Below, piece by piece: positions 32,782-42,379 of a DNA stretch of 64,000 nucleotides. The notes under the pieces are model-generated. The model did not search any database and was not told the DNA's origin. It was given only the letters and a program-made list of their open reading frames with translations. The DNA comes from Ampelomyces quisqualis (taxonomy: Eukaryota > Ascomycota > Dothideomycetes > Pleosporales > Phaeosphaeriaceae). Position 1 is the stretch's first letter. Every line of letters starts with the position of its first letter. Position numbers and translations under genes: made by a program. The stretch covers positions 2,232,001 through 2,296,000 of the forward strand of contig JAGTXZ010000019.1 in the NCBI GenBank assembly GCA_018398575.1, read 5' to 3'.

Positions 32782-34350
32782 TCATCGTCGCTTCTCGTCA
32801 GGAAATCCAGGCGCTCCCTCGGGAGGCCGGGGTGGTTGGTAACTTCCTCTGTACCCATTAATGGGGGGCAGATCTTGTCCAATGGCCTCTTCATAGCTAG
32901 GTGGAGGTGCATCCTCCATTCCTCCAGCCTGTGGCGCATGACCTGCGAACGCGTTCGATCCACCCGCGAATCCCGCATGAGTGGGCGTGGTCGGTGTATG
33001 TGGTGCTTGCGACTGTTGGTAGGGCGGAACATTCAAAGCATGCACGTTCGGCTTCAGGGTGTGGCCATCGCCAGCGAGCGTGGCTTCCAGCAGTGCTCTA
33101 GGTGGGGCAATGCCAGAGTACATCTTGACTGGTAGCCTCAGTGGGAGCACCACAAGCTGGTCTTCGCCGTGCTTGTAGCTGCCGTAGCCAATACCCACGC
33201 GTATTTCAAGCTCGTAATGGCGTGATAGATTGCACATCGCGAATGTTGGAGGCACTGTGTTGGGTATGGGCTTTCCACTCCAATACTCGGGATTGATGGG
33301 TATCTCCTTGTCTATCGGATCTTCTGGCATACCGATCGGTATGGCCATGTTGCTGAAGGAGCAAATAATCCAGCTATTCGACTCTGTGCGGGACACTTCA
33401 TGCGCGCGTACTTTGGTGTAGCCAATCAACTCAATCTGTAGCATCTGGAGGTAGACATTCTTCGAGCGTTCACTGACGTTCTTTAGCAACAGTCGCAACG
33501 GCAAGTCCTGGTTGCATGTGAGAACCGCTGGGTTTGGAAGACGCGCATCAATAGAGACTCGTGGTGGCACACTTCCGGGAATGGTTGGCGATGGTGGAGC
33601 ACTGCCTGAAGAGCCCTTCCTGTCGAAGAAACTCGGCTTCCTACCCACAGCCACACTCGGCGCATTCTCTATGAACTGATGCTGTCGCCTAGCGTATGCT
33701 TCGCCGTCTGCTGCTGCCGGTCGTGGAGGCTCGATTGGGAGTAATGTGAAGTTTGCGATTGCCCTTGGATTTTCCTTGAAGAACTGTGGCCGATTCACTG
33801 TGACCTTCACAAAATATTTGATCTCTGCCTCGCCCGGAAATCCAGCCAAGGAAGGCGGTAGGGTGGCCTTGATGTGGTGCGTCGCTGCTTTTGCGAACTC
33901 GGGAATCGCGTTGGAGAAGGAGACATTCGTAATGGGGCTGTTTTGCTGCTGACAAAGGGTGTTCAGAGGAATCTGTCGCTCGCGTCAGAAATCGAACTCA
34001 TCTCTGCATCTCCTGCGACTTACCTTGAATGAGAAAGGGTACTCATAAGTTCCGTTGTTGATAGCAAAGCTCGCCTTTGGGTTTGCAGCCAGCTCTTCCG
34101 GACGCACGTTCGTCGGAAAGAGTGTTTTCGTTCTGTAAAGGAACTTGTGTACCTCGAGGACAGGTCTCTGCTTGTCAGGTCTGCTGGGATGTATCGGCGC
34201 AAGTAGGCGCGTCTTGGACTCGCCCTCAAGCTTCACGACGATGCTGCTGATGTTGGTGGCATTCGGCACCCGTAAGACTACTTTGCCCTGGATGACATCG
34301 AGGTTCGTGTAGTGCTCGTGTGGGTGTTGCAGAGCGATGGAGACGTTCAT
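32782..34350 (-). CDS. Arrestin-domain protein with PPxY motif (ART-like adaptor)
   Basis: Two exons (34350–34024 and 33972–32782) join through a 51-bp intron (GTAAGT…CAG) to 505 residues. The N-terminal arrestin fold starts at residue 1 (NVSIALQHPHEHYTNLDVIQGKVVLRVPN) and runs through NNGTYEYPFSFKIPLNTLC. The C-terminal arrestin fold includes RLPNPAVLTCNQDLPLRLLLKNVS and ELIGYTKVRAHE. The tail is Pro-rich and carries PPSY at about 466–469. PPxY motifs in fungal arrestin-related trafficking adaptors recruit the HECT ligase Rsp5/HulA, which ubiquitinates nutrient transporters for endocytosis. The fold and motif are visible; the cargo is unknown. Confidence 0.88.
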
Positions 34351-35071
34351 TGTGTGATGTCTGGCGGTGAGCCCGCGTTGCGTTAGTTTGTGTTATGGAA
34401 ATGGGTATTCGTAGTGCCTGTGTAGGTGGAGAGACATGTCACGACTTTATGAGGCGGAACCGGGGTATTGACAGTCAGAAGCAGGAGCAAACAACGCACG
34501 AAAAGAGTCCCTTGTTTAGTGGCTCAGCCAGCAGTACGCGTGTCAAGCATGTTGGAGCGTTTGCGGTTGCAGGGTGAGAAGATTCACACTCGGCATGATT
34601 CGGAAATTGGTGGGGTTCTACTTCAGGTTCCCGAAACGTCATAGCTAGGCATGTGCTTTCTAGAGTCAACTCATGGCCTTCATCGCGACGTGCGACGACC
34701 GTCGGGCGCGTCTTTGATATGTATCTTGCATGGTCCTCTATTGCCCTGCCATGTTCGTATGAGCAACAGAGGCCTTTCACAGTCTGAGACACGGTGTGAC
34801 ACTCACTCAGCACAGCCACAGCCGCATAGCCGCAATAACAAGGCTCAGCAAACATGGTATGCGCAGGCGGCTTGTGCTACTGTGCGCATCGCTCACCCTG
34901 ACAAGTCTAACACCGAGACGCCTTACGCGTCGTCCGTTGTCCTGGGGCTAAAAGCACAGATTTTGGTCGCGCAACTACAGCCCTTCCTTGGCCAGCATAT
35001 CTGTAAGATTGTCAATGCCACTGGTATACTGTCCATGTCGTGCACCTTACCACAGATATCCAGGTAGAACG
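34351..35071. other. Intergenic, arrestin promoter
   Basis: No gene is supported between the arrestin start and the lipase 3' end. Confidence 0.45.
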
Positions 35072-36394
35072 CTATGGCGTTGAAGCTACGGGGCCGTCAG
35101 TCAAAGTCGTCGCGTTGAGACATACATCATCGTACTTGCGCTTGCTTCCCGTGAGCTCCCAGAACCACCACTTCAGTCTGTTCGTCCAGTTGATGAGATC
35201 GAGATGGCTGACGCCGATCAAGGTTCCTTTGTATTCGCCCCAATGACTTGACTGTACACTGCACCACGTCAATGGTTGGTTTCACGCAGACCGACAAGTG
35301 AACCGCGTACCTGACCAACCCATCATTGAGACCTTCGGTGCGCTTGACGATTGCGTGTGAAGCGGCGAACACAGACCACTTGTTCGGCTCGAGGGATGCA
35401 CCATACGAGTAGTACTTGACGTCTGCGATATCAGGCGTCCTTGGATTGAAGCTGTTCTTCATATAGTCCTGCGTAAGCTGAGAGAATGCGCCTGTCTCGA
35501 AACCAAAGTACTCCATGACTTTGTATATGCGCTTGATCTGACGCGCTATTCATGGTTAGAGACGAAACGGCATCTGCATGCTGTTCGACGTACGACCAAT
35601 CGTTTCAAACATGTAGTCTGCAAAGGCAGAACCTCTATGCGGCGACGCTATTGTGGTCAGGGAGAGAATTTTGAAGTCGGTAGGTCGAAGACGGCTGATC
35701 ATGTATCGCGAATCAAGACCTCTGCTGGAGTCAGTGAACCATTGTGGCGTATTGACCAAGGCGTGAATCACCCCTGAGGATCGCGTTAGCAATGGTGTGT
35801 CATTCCGTGCTTGAACCTACCATGCTGTGTCTGTTGCTTGTTAGCTGGTTTCCCATTTGACTCAGGTCAAGATGCTAGCACATACGCTATGATGTTGACA
35901 TGCTTCCCCTTCGCTTTGTGAGCAATGCTCTCGGCGAGTTTGGTCGCTCGTGCCTCGATGCTGCCACTGGGCGGTACTGCAGCAACAATGACCTCGATTC
36001 GATTGTGCGAAAGCGCCTCTGTAATCCCACGCCAGTACTGTAGGCCTGGAAGGAAGTGTCCCGCTAGTCGAAGTTCGTCGAACCCCAAGAGGCCATGGGC
36101 GAGGATGATGGTGTGTTTCTGAGCACGTTCAGCGAGGGAGATGCGGCGGTGCAGAAGGACGTACTGGAGTATCTGACAACTGTCAATAGACTGTTCTTCA
36201 ACACTCGGTTGCTCGAGCATACCATATTTCTGCCGCATCTCGGCAAATTCATCTGTGATCTTGCGACCAAAGTCGTCGAGTCGCGGGTCCTCCCTGCGCC
36301 ATTGCGTGCAGCTGAAGGCGCGCATGGATGGTATGTGTCGCCATGTTGGGGGAGTTTGTGAGCGAAACGTCGCTCGAGCATAGATTCGTCTCAT
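35072..36394 (-). CDS. Alpha/beta-hydrolase lipase (TGL2-like), frame doubtful
   Basis: Exons lie at about 36394–35886, 35830–35817, 35719–35594, 35546–35311 and from about 35263 to 35072. The start is the ATG at 36394; residues 1–30 are basic (MRRIYARATFRSQ), compatible with a mitochondrial presequence. The fold is a serine lipase: KHTIILAHGLLGFDELRLAG with the oxyanion loop, KHVNIIAHSM with the nucleophile Ser, LDSRYMISRL, then ASPHRGSAFADY, MEYFGFETGAFSQLTQDYM and WGEYKGTLIGVSHLDLINWTNRLKWWFWELTG with the catalytic His in SHLD. Similar proteins are called triacylglycerol lipases. Two problems appear: the residues after HSM sit on a micro-exon and do not give the usual GG, and the exon beginning at 35546 has AAAA where AAA would keep frame with the strong GTACGT donor. 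It may be a recent pseudogene or carry sequence errors. Confidence 0.65.
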
Positions 36395-36785
36395 TGAGTG
36401 TGGCGCATTGCGCGATTCTTCGAGGTGCCCAAGTTCAATTGCCAAAGTTCGGTTCGCGTGGTGACGTAACCGCTGCGGGCTACGCGTTTGTGGCTACCCA
36501 GTACCTCCTCCGTACATGCTCGGGGGATCAAGAGACACCGCGTCAGGGTTCAGATTGATACATGGTCAAAACTACTGGGCATGTTTGTCGCATGTGCTGG
36601 GAAACACCCAGTCAAGCCAAGCACATCCTCTTGTTCTCATAGGACAGGATACATCACTCAAGCCGCAGGGCGCTCTAAAAGCTTGTATTCAGAGTCATCC
36701 TTGGCTAAGGAAATCTGGACCTCTGCCTGCTCATGGAAACCATGCAAAAATGTGATAGCTCACATGGGCATTTCCAACGGGGAAT
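36395..36785. other. Intergenic, lipase promoter
   Basis: No gene is seen between the lipase start and the VMA10 stop. Confidence 0.45.
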
Positions 36786-37390
36786 CTACTTCCTTGGTGG
36801 CTCGGGCTTCGCATTCGTGACCGCTGCGATCAACTGGTCCACAACTTTGCTGCCCGACTTCTTGCCGATGTCGTCAATCTCCTTGACCTTGATGTCCGTC
36901 TCCGTCTTCGCATCTTCCTCGGCCTTCTGGTTGCCCGAGCTGTGCTATACGATCATCAGTCTGCTGCCTTCCTTCACATCGACCGCGTGTTTCGCCGCAC
37001 CTCCTTGTCGAACTGCTGGTACTCGTCCTCCTTCTCCTTCTTGTAGTCGTCGATTTCCTTCTGCGCCTCGTTTCGTGCGTCTTTTACTCGCTTGGTGCGG
37101 TCTGGTCGGTTAGAGCGGTACAGCGGCGGGGTGCTTTGGAGGTTCATGTACATTCTCTGGCTGAGTAGGTGTTAGTTGATGACGCGGAACAATAGCACAT
37201 GCTCAAGCTTGCCTTGCTGGACAATGTTCTGCGCATCTCGCTCGGCCTAGAGGGTATGTGAGCTACGCAGAGGTCCAGGCGGGCGGAGGCGTTACGTCGA
37301 GCAGGGTCTGGATACCCGCGGAGTTTTGGGCCGACTGTGAAGCTGTTAGGCCCATGCGCTATCTGTGGGAGATGCGTATGATGGTACCAT
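36786..37390 (-). CDS. VMA10: V-type ATPase subunit G (Vma10)
   Basis: This small gene has five exons, giving about 111 residues: 37390–37388 (the start codon alone), 37334–37296, 37246–37213, about 37101–37001 and 36944–36786. The product reads M-SAQNSAGIQTLLD-AERDAQNIVQQ-…RTKRVKDARNEAQKEIDDYKKEKEDEYQQFDKE-HSSGNQKAEEDAKTETD…, the charged helical stalk typical of subunit G, which forms the peripheral stator with subunit E of the vacuolar proton pump. Intron 1 directly follows ATG. Intron 3 has no usable GT donor and is best read as a GC–AG intron (CAAG|GCAAGC). The acceptor of exon 4 is the least certain; my choice leaves the protein a few residues shorter than usual after IVQQ. The gene is divergent from PET117 with 175 bp between the start codons. 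Confidence 0.82.
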
Positions 37391-37565
37391 TTCTGGGTGC
37401 AGAGAGATTAGGTGGGGGTGGTCGTGATGGCGGAGCTGTGTGGTGAACAGCAACAGCCATGATGCGGCATCTCGACTTGACTTGGCATCCAAGGCCCGCT
37501 GCTGACCGCCAACTTTGCATAGCCCGCGCCTTCACCACCTCTATCCCACCACTACACTTGACGGC
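37391..37565. promoter_or_regulatory. Bidirectional promoter VMA10/PET117
   Basis: Only 175 bp separate the two divergent start codons, so both genes must share this regulatory segment and their 5' leaders. Confidence 0.6.
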
Positions 37566-37898
37566 ATGTCTCGAGCATCGCAAATCACGCTGGCCTCTAC
37601 CTCCATTGGTGCCATTGGCATCGTGGTCGCTGTTCACTATGCGCAGAAGATAGAGAAAGCTGTAGGTCCTCGGTCCACATGGGGCCTATTTTGTCCGCGT
37701 GTAGACGCTACAGACATCTAACCACCTCGACAGGCAATGCATGCTGGTGTCATCCGCGACTATGAGCAACAACGACTGAAGCGCGAACGTCAGGCCGACT
37801 TCGAGACGCAGCGGGCATTGGAAGAAGAATACAGAAAAATCCAACCCGTGTCGGACGGAGGAGGGCCAGCCCGGCAGCAAGAGAACCCAGCTCGATAA
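37566..37898 (+). CDS. PET117: PET117, cytochrome c oxidase assembly factor
   Basis: Two exons (37566–37661, 37734–37898) join in frame through a 72-bp intron (GTAGGT…ACAG) to 86 residues. The N-terminus MSRASQITLASTSIGAIGIVVAVHYAQ contains a single membrane segment, and the rest is a charged helix (MHAGVIRDYEQQRLKRERQADFETQRALEEEYRK). This is the standard layout of Pet117, a small mitochondrial inner-membrane protein needed for complex IV assembly, where it works with Cox15 in haem a synthesis. The tail after about 70 is low in complexity. Length and motifs are typical. Confidence 0.93.
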
Positions 37899-38620
37899 TG
37901 GAGGCTGTACTACTGGTCCAAGATGGCCACGACCACATCCAGTCGTAGTTTTCTCCCTTGCGATAGAATACAAAGACGAAAGGCCCATTGCTGCATCCTC
38001 GGCCTGTTCCACCCTGTGTAAGCTTTGTTTGCAGCATCGAGCGGTGGCGCGGTTATTGCGGTTATCGTGGCAGTGCGTGGCTGGTACTTGATGCACATGC
38101 TCTGACTGGCTCAAATCTTTGGGGCCGCCTCGGGGCCGCCTCGGGGCCGTACGCTAGCTTGGCTTCTCCTCACAAATCAATACGGTAGTCGGAACAGCGC
38201 AGAAGGTGGTTGGTCAGGCGCATCTCTGAAGCTTCCAGGGCTCGGCGGATCGACAAGATGAGGTCACAACTCAGAGTCGCGCGTCACCAACAATGATTAA
38301 CCTCTTGGCGTCGAGGTGGCGATGCTGGGTGGTAGGCCGTCTTTAGTCGTGTCTTTGATGACGCCAGGGCTGCTCTGTGCCACCAGTGCTCCCATCCCCA
38401 TGGCTTTGCCTTCTTAAAGACCCCAGTAACCTGCACCACGCAAACGACACACAATTGTCGCCCAAACGAATATTCCCTATCTACAATCGGTTTGGTCATA
38501 TACGTCTTCCTCACACGCTCGTGGTTATATCTTTTTCCCACAGCCAGTGTCGCGCCTTCACAGACCCGAACGGCCCTTTTGGCGCAACAGTCGCACATCA
38601 ACACCAGTCACATAACCACC
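37899..38620. other. Intergenic with an 11-bp GC-rich tandem repeat
   Basis: No gene is seen. GGGGCCGCCTC occurs twice in tandem at 38121–38142, followed by a partial third copy to 38149. Confidence 0.55.
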
Positions 38621-39490
38621 ATGGTGCGATTCATTTCAGGCCTCGCCTACCTCGCCCTTCTCGGCAACACCGTCAACGCCGTTTCATTACCTGAACCCAA
38701 GAACACGCTACATATTCTCCCTGAACACGCCGATGCCGCACCGCAAGCCGCGGAAATGGTCTCCCCAGATCACACCTTAGAGCGACGCAAAGGCGGTGGC
38801 GGTCGTGGTGGTGGTGGTGGCGGCGGAGGTGGCGGCGGCCGCTCGGGCGGAGGAAGTTCAAGAACCACGGGAACCTCCATGACCGGTGGGCAGACAGTTG
38901 CTGGCTCCGGGCCGTCGCGAAGCTTCGGCCGCGGCGGATTCTACGGTGGCGGCGCTGCAGTTCCTTACAAATCTGGTGCTCGCACACCCAGGGGCCTCGT
39001 CGCCGCGCCTTTGATCGGTGGTGTCGCCCTCCTGGCCGTCATGCCGGGCATCTGGCTATACGGCAGCGTTTACCCATACCACTACAACAACCCATACCGA
39101 TTCTACAACCGCAGTCGCAACGCCACCAACAATGACAACGACAACAGCAATAGTGCGCGCAGTATTGTGATTAGGCAGCAGCAGGGTGCCAACGAGACAC
39201 TACCCGTGGTCTGTCTATGCCAAGAATTTGCCGTCTGCGGATGCGACGAGAATGATGACCAGGCATACATTGACGATCTCATCGGCAATGGAAGCTACGC
39301 GGCACTTAACAAATCCCTCGTAACCGTCTCGGACGTCAATAACACAAGGACCCTCGTCCTCAACGGCACTCTACCCAACGGCACCACTGCGCCCGGTGGT
39401 TACGACGATGCTGCAATTGCATTGTCCATTAGCCAGTACTCTGGTTACTGGGTCATGGGTCTCGTCGTCTTGTACGGCGTCATGCTGTAG
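38621..39490 (+). CDS. Secreted Gly-rich protein of unknown function
   Basis: The ATG at 38621 (context ACCATGGTG) opens a signal peptide (MVRFISGLAYLALLGNTVNA), so the in-frame ATG at 38492 is not used. The 289-residue protein then has a dibasic-rich stretch (LERRKGGGG) that could be a Kex2-type site, a run of about 25 residues that is almost all glycine, a hydrophobic segment (GLVAAPLIGGVALLAVMPGIWLYG), an N-glycosylation-rich part with a CLCQEFAVCGCDEND Cys cluster, and a hydrophobic C-terminus (SGYWVMGLVVLYGVML) preceded by small residues, compatible with a GPI anchor. I recognise the layout from uncharacterised dothideomycete surface proteins but no function is known. Confidence 0.8.
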   Translation: MVRFISGLAYLALLGNTVNAVSLPEPKNTLHILPEHADAAPQAAEMVSPDHTLERRKGGGGRGGGGGGGGGGGRSGGGSSRTTGTSMTGGQTVAGSGPSRSFGRGGFYGGGAAVPYKSGARTPRGLVAAPLIGGVALLAVMPGIWLYGSVYPYHYNNPYRFYNRSRNATNNDNDNSNSARSIVIRQQQGANETLPVVCLCQEFAVCGCDENDDQAYIDDLIGNGSYAALNKSLVTVSDVNNTRTLVLNGTLPNGTTAPGGYDDAAIALSISQYSGYWVMGLVVLYGVML

Positions 39491-42142
39491 ACCTGAGTCC
39501 AACATTCCGCCTTTTCCTATGTTTTCAGTCCTCAATTCGGCCGTTTGCACAATACTGTATTACTACACCTACGACTTTTCAATATGGCATGATTGGCGTT
39601 TACGGGAGGATTCGAGACTTGGCACAGAGCACTTTGGGACTGGGATGGATATACCCTCTTAGCTTCACGTTTACTGGCGACAAGTCTCTCGAGACGAGAT
39701 TGATAGAAATACTTCAATGAATTGGATTCATTGCTCACATGTTACGTTGCACATATGCCTCCGAGACAGCTCAAGTTGCGCGATATGCTTGTGGTTATGA
39801 CCATCGTTGAAGAATACCTAAGAAGGTAGGAGTTCGTCTTGCCCTGTTTCACGAGGAACTGCGCACTTCCCATTGTCAATACATTTTAGCCCCTCAACAC
39901 TAGAAATTATCTGTAGTTGCAACACCAACCGGGTAGTAAAGTTATTACAATTTCGGTCATTCAAGCTGGGCTTTTGGCATGAGGACCAAGGTCAAAGTCT
40001 CGCATCATCTTGCAGCAAGTCAGCCCACCAAGATCGCTAGCGACAGCTTATCCCTACACGTTCGGAGGTGTAGATTAACGCAATCATTCTAGCCGTGGTA
40101 GGCAGTCTGATTTTGAGCGCCCAGGAGCTCACCGCATATCTGCCCCCGTGGAGGTTAGCACACGCTGAGTGTGACAAGACCCGTCTATATGGAGTCAGTC
40201 GTGGGCTCAGTCACTAAGCCCACAGCATATTTAGAGTAAAGATGTCTGCCTTAGCCTTACCCTTGTATTTACGCCTACAGACTTGCGACGGGGGCCAGTC
40301 GCTTCTGATGACTGCTGCGGGCGTAAGCTCTTCGTTTTCTGAAACAGTAAACCTTCCCTGATCGAAGCGGCCATCGCTTGCAACGCTGGGACAAGAGCAA
40401 CTATGTGATTCAAAGTAGATGCGGTTGACATCATTGAGCGTAGGGCTGTCATGGGCGTGAAGGGTAGATTGCTTCGGTGTGAGACATGGCTGCCGGCGCC
40501 ACGTGGACCGGAAACCCGGGAGAGGTGCATAGGGCTGCATGTTCGTAGTTCAACGGCGCAGTAAGCTCACAGCCGCGGACGTAACCTGTCTGTACACACT
40601 ACACAGTATATACGACGCTGTTCGGCGAGGCACTAGGGGTGCCCTCGTCCGAGCGAATGGTCGCTGAGCGAGAGATACTGAACCTAGGTTGTTCCGACGC
40701 GTCCGACAACGTCTTTGACCGAGTCTGGCTAATGTGATTCGGCGCTGAGCCGTGTACCCTGTTTCCTGGCAGTAAGAGGAAACAGTTATAACCAATGAGA
40801 AGATGCAGCTGGACCAGATGCACATTGCTTCTATTCATACCCTACAGGAGGGTAGCCAGCGCTCAGCTCGTCAGCCCTAAACTCAGGGGAGATCTGACGA
40901 CCCACGCACTCGATGTGAGCAGTGATGAGCAAGCAAGTATCATTGACAGCTTGAGGGCGTGAACACTGTCGAAGAGAGCATCAATGGGTGAGCTATGTGT
41001 TGTTACTCAACGGCATGTGGCGTTTGATATTCATGCCACGAACGGAGCGGCAGTAAGGATACAGCTGCACTGCCCGAAGCGGCCTATCCTAAAGCGGTGT
41101 ACTAAGCGAAAAGTCTGGTGCATGCGCCAGCAGTCACGGGCCACGAGCTCTTTCATTCCCGCGGCGGATCCCTCGCTATGGCATGCCACCAATCACAGCA
41201 TCGAGAGTCGTTTCGTATCAATCTGCCATTCTCCCGCGAGAGCTTCATCGAGGTGTTTGCACAATGCGTGGCTGCGTCCAGAGTTCTCGTTGGCTTTAGA
41301 CAAGTTTTCACTGGAAACCGCTATGCCTCCAGTCGTTATCGGAGGCCGTCAATGCCCTCCACTATTCCAAGACCGTGGCTGATTCAGGCTGTCAGATCCG
41401 ATCAGGGTCACCCAGAGATCGTGATACCCGCCTGAAGACGCATAGTATGCCCAGCCACGTCTTGGTCTGCGGTGATGCTTGCTGCTTGCTGCTTGCACCT
41501 TGCCCTGAACTCGTTCGACGTGGCAGTGTCGGACCCTTGAAGCCCTCCATGCGCGTCAATTGCTCCAACGCCCGCATGCCCACATGTTTCTGCCCTTCTG
41601 CCCGTATACTGCTATTTAGAGGTTCTCGACGGAGGTGTGGCATATTGGCTGGTCCCGCGCACTGACCAATGGTGAATGATCGGCGACAGCTGAAAGAGCC
41701 TCCAAGAGGCGAGCAGCCCTACCCCTGCTACGTGCAAGAATCTTACCACTTTCTCTATGCGTCTACTAACTGTCATAAAGGCTATGCTAGTCCATTTCAA
41801 CTGCCACATCTTAGCAGTGCCCGTGCTGACTGTGCACCCCGAATGCACACACGGGTTCCCGTTGCCTGATAGACCTGCAGCTGCTGGAGGCATGCCTTTC
41901 GTGTGTGACCCACGAATGGGGGTCTATGCTTTCTTCGCTTTCTTCTTCGTCTTCAATGTTCTGCTATATATGTTAGCTCCTCGCTCGTGGGATACTCGTC
42001 CCATTCCACAAGCGTCGATTCCTATCGCGCTACCACCATTTCGTCACGATTCACAATCTCATACCTGAACTATAGTCGTCTCTACCTTCTTCCCATTCAT
42101 CTTATCCGCTGCGAAGCCATAACCCATTGCACACCGACCAAG
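39491..42142. other. Gene-poor region of 2.6 kb
   Basis: ORFs are short, overlapping and without motifs. One frame at 41757–42068 has a hydrophobic stretch (VYAFFAFFFVFNVLLYML) but nothing else in its favour. Confidence 0.4.
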
Positions 42143-42379
42143 ATGTGCTATCAAGTCGTCGAACGCTACTCAGTATGCCGATGCTTGTACTACAAACATG
42201 CCATCGACCCGTGTTCGACTTACGGCCAGCGTGGCCACACGGTTCAAGAAAAGACAGTTCTCGTGGGATACACCTGCAGCCTACATAGCAACCACAGGCC
42301 AGAATTCGGACACAATACTGGTGTACTACCAGACTCTGGATTCGGCAGCGGTCTATTTCATCCGACGCCTTCGAGATGA
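42143..42379 (+). CDS. Cys-rich microprotein, MCxxVV family (78 residues)
   Basis: The ATG at 42143 (context AAGATGTGC) gives a 78-residue protein opening MCYQVVERYSVCRC. Cys residues at 2, 12, 14, 24 and 45 and His at 19, 32 and 48 form a pattern matching the microprotein at 22018 in order: MCxxVVxxY, then C or CxC, PC at 23–24, KTV at 37–39, and C-x2-H at 45–48. The C-terminal third (DSGFGSGLFHP) is flexible. Proteins beginning with this motif are common as hypothetical entries in dothideomycetes. There is no signal peptide, so it is probably intracellular; metal binding is inferred from the Cys/His pattern. Confidence 0.6.
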   Translation: MCYQVVERYSVCRCLYYKHAIDPCSTYGQRGHTVQEKTVLVGYTCSLHSNHRPEFGHNTGVLPDSGFGSGLFHPTPSR

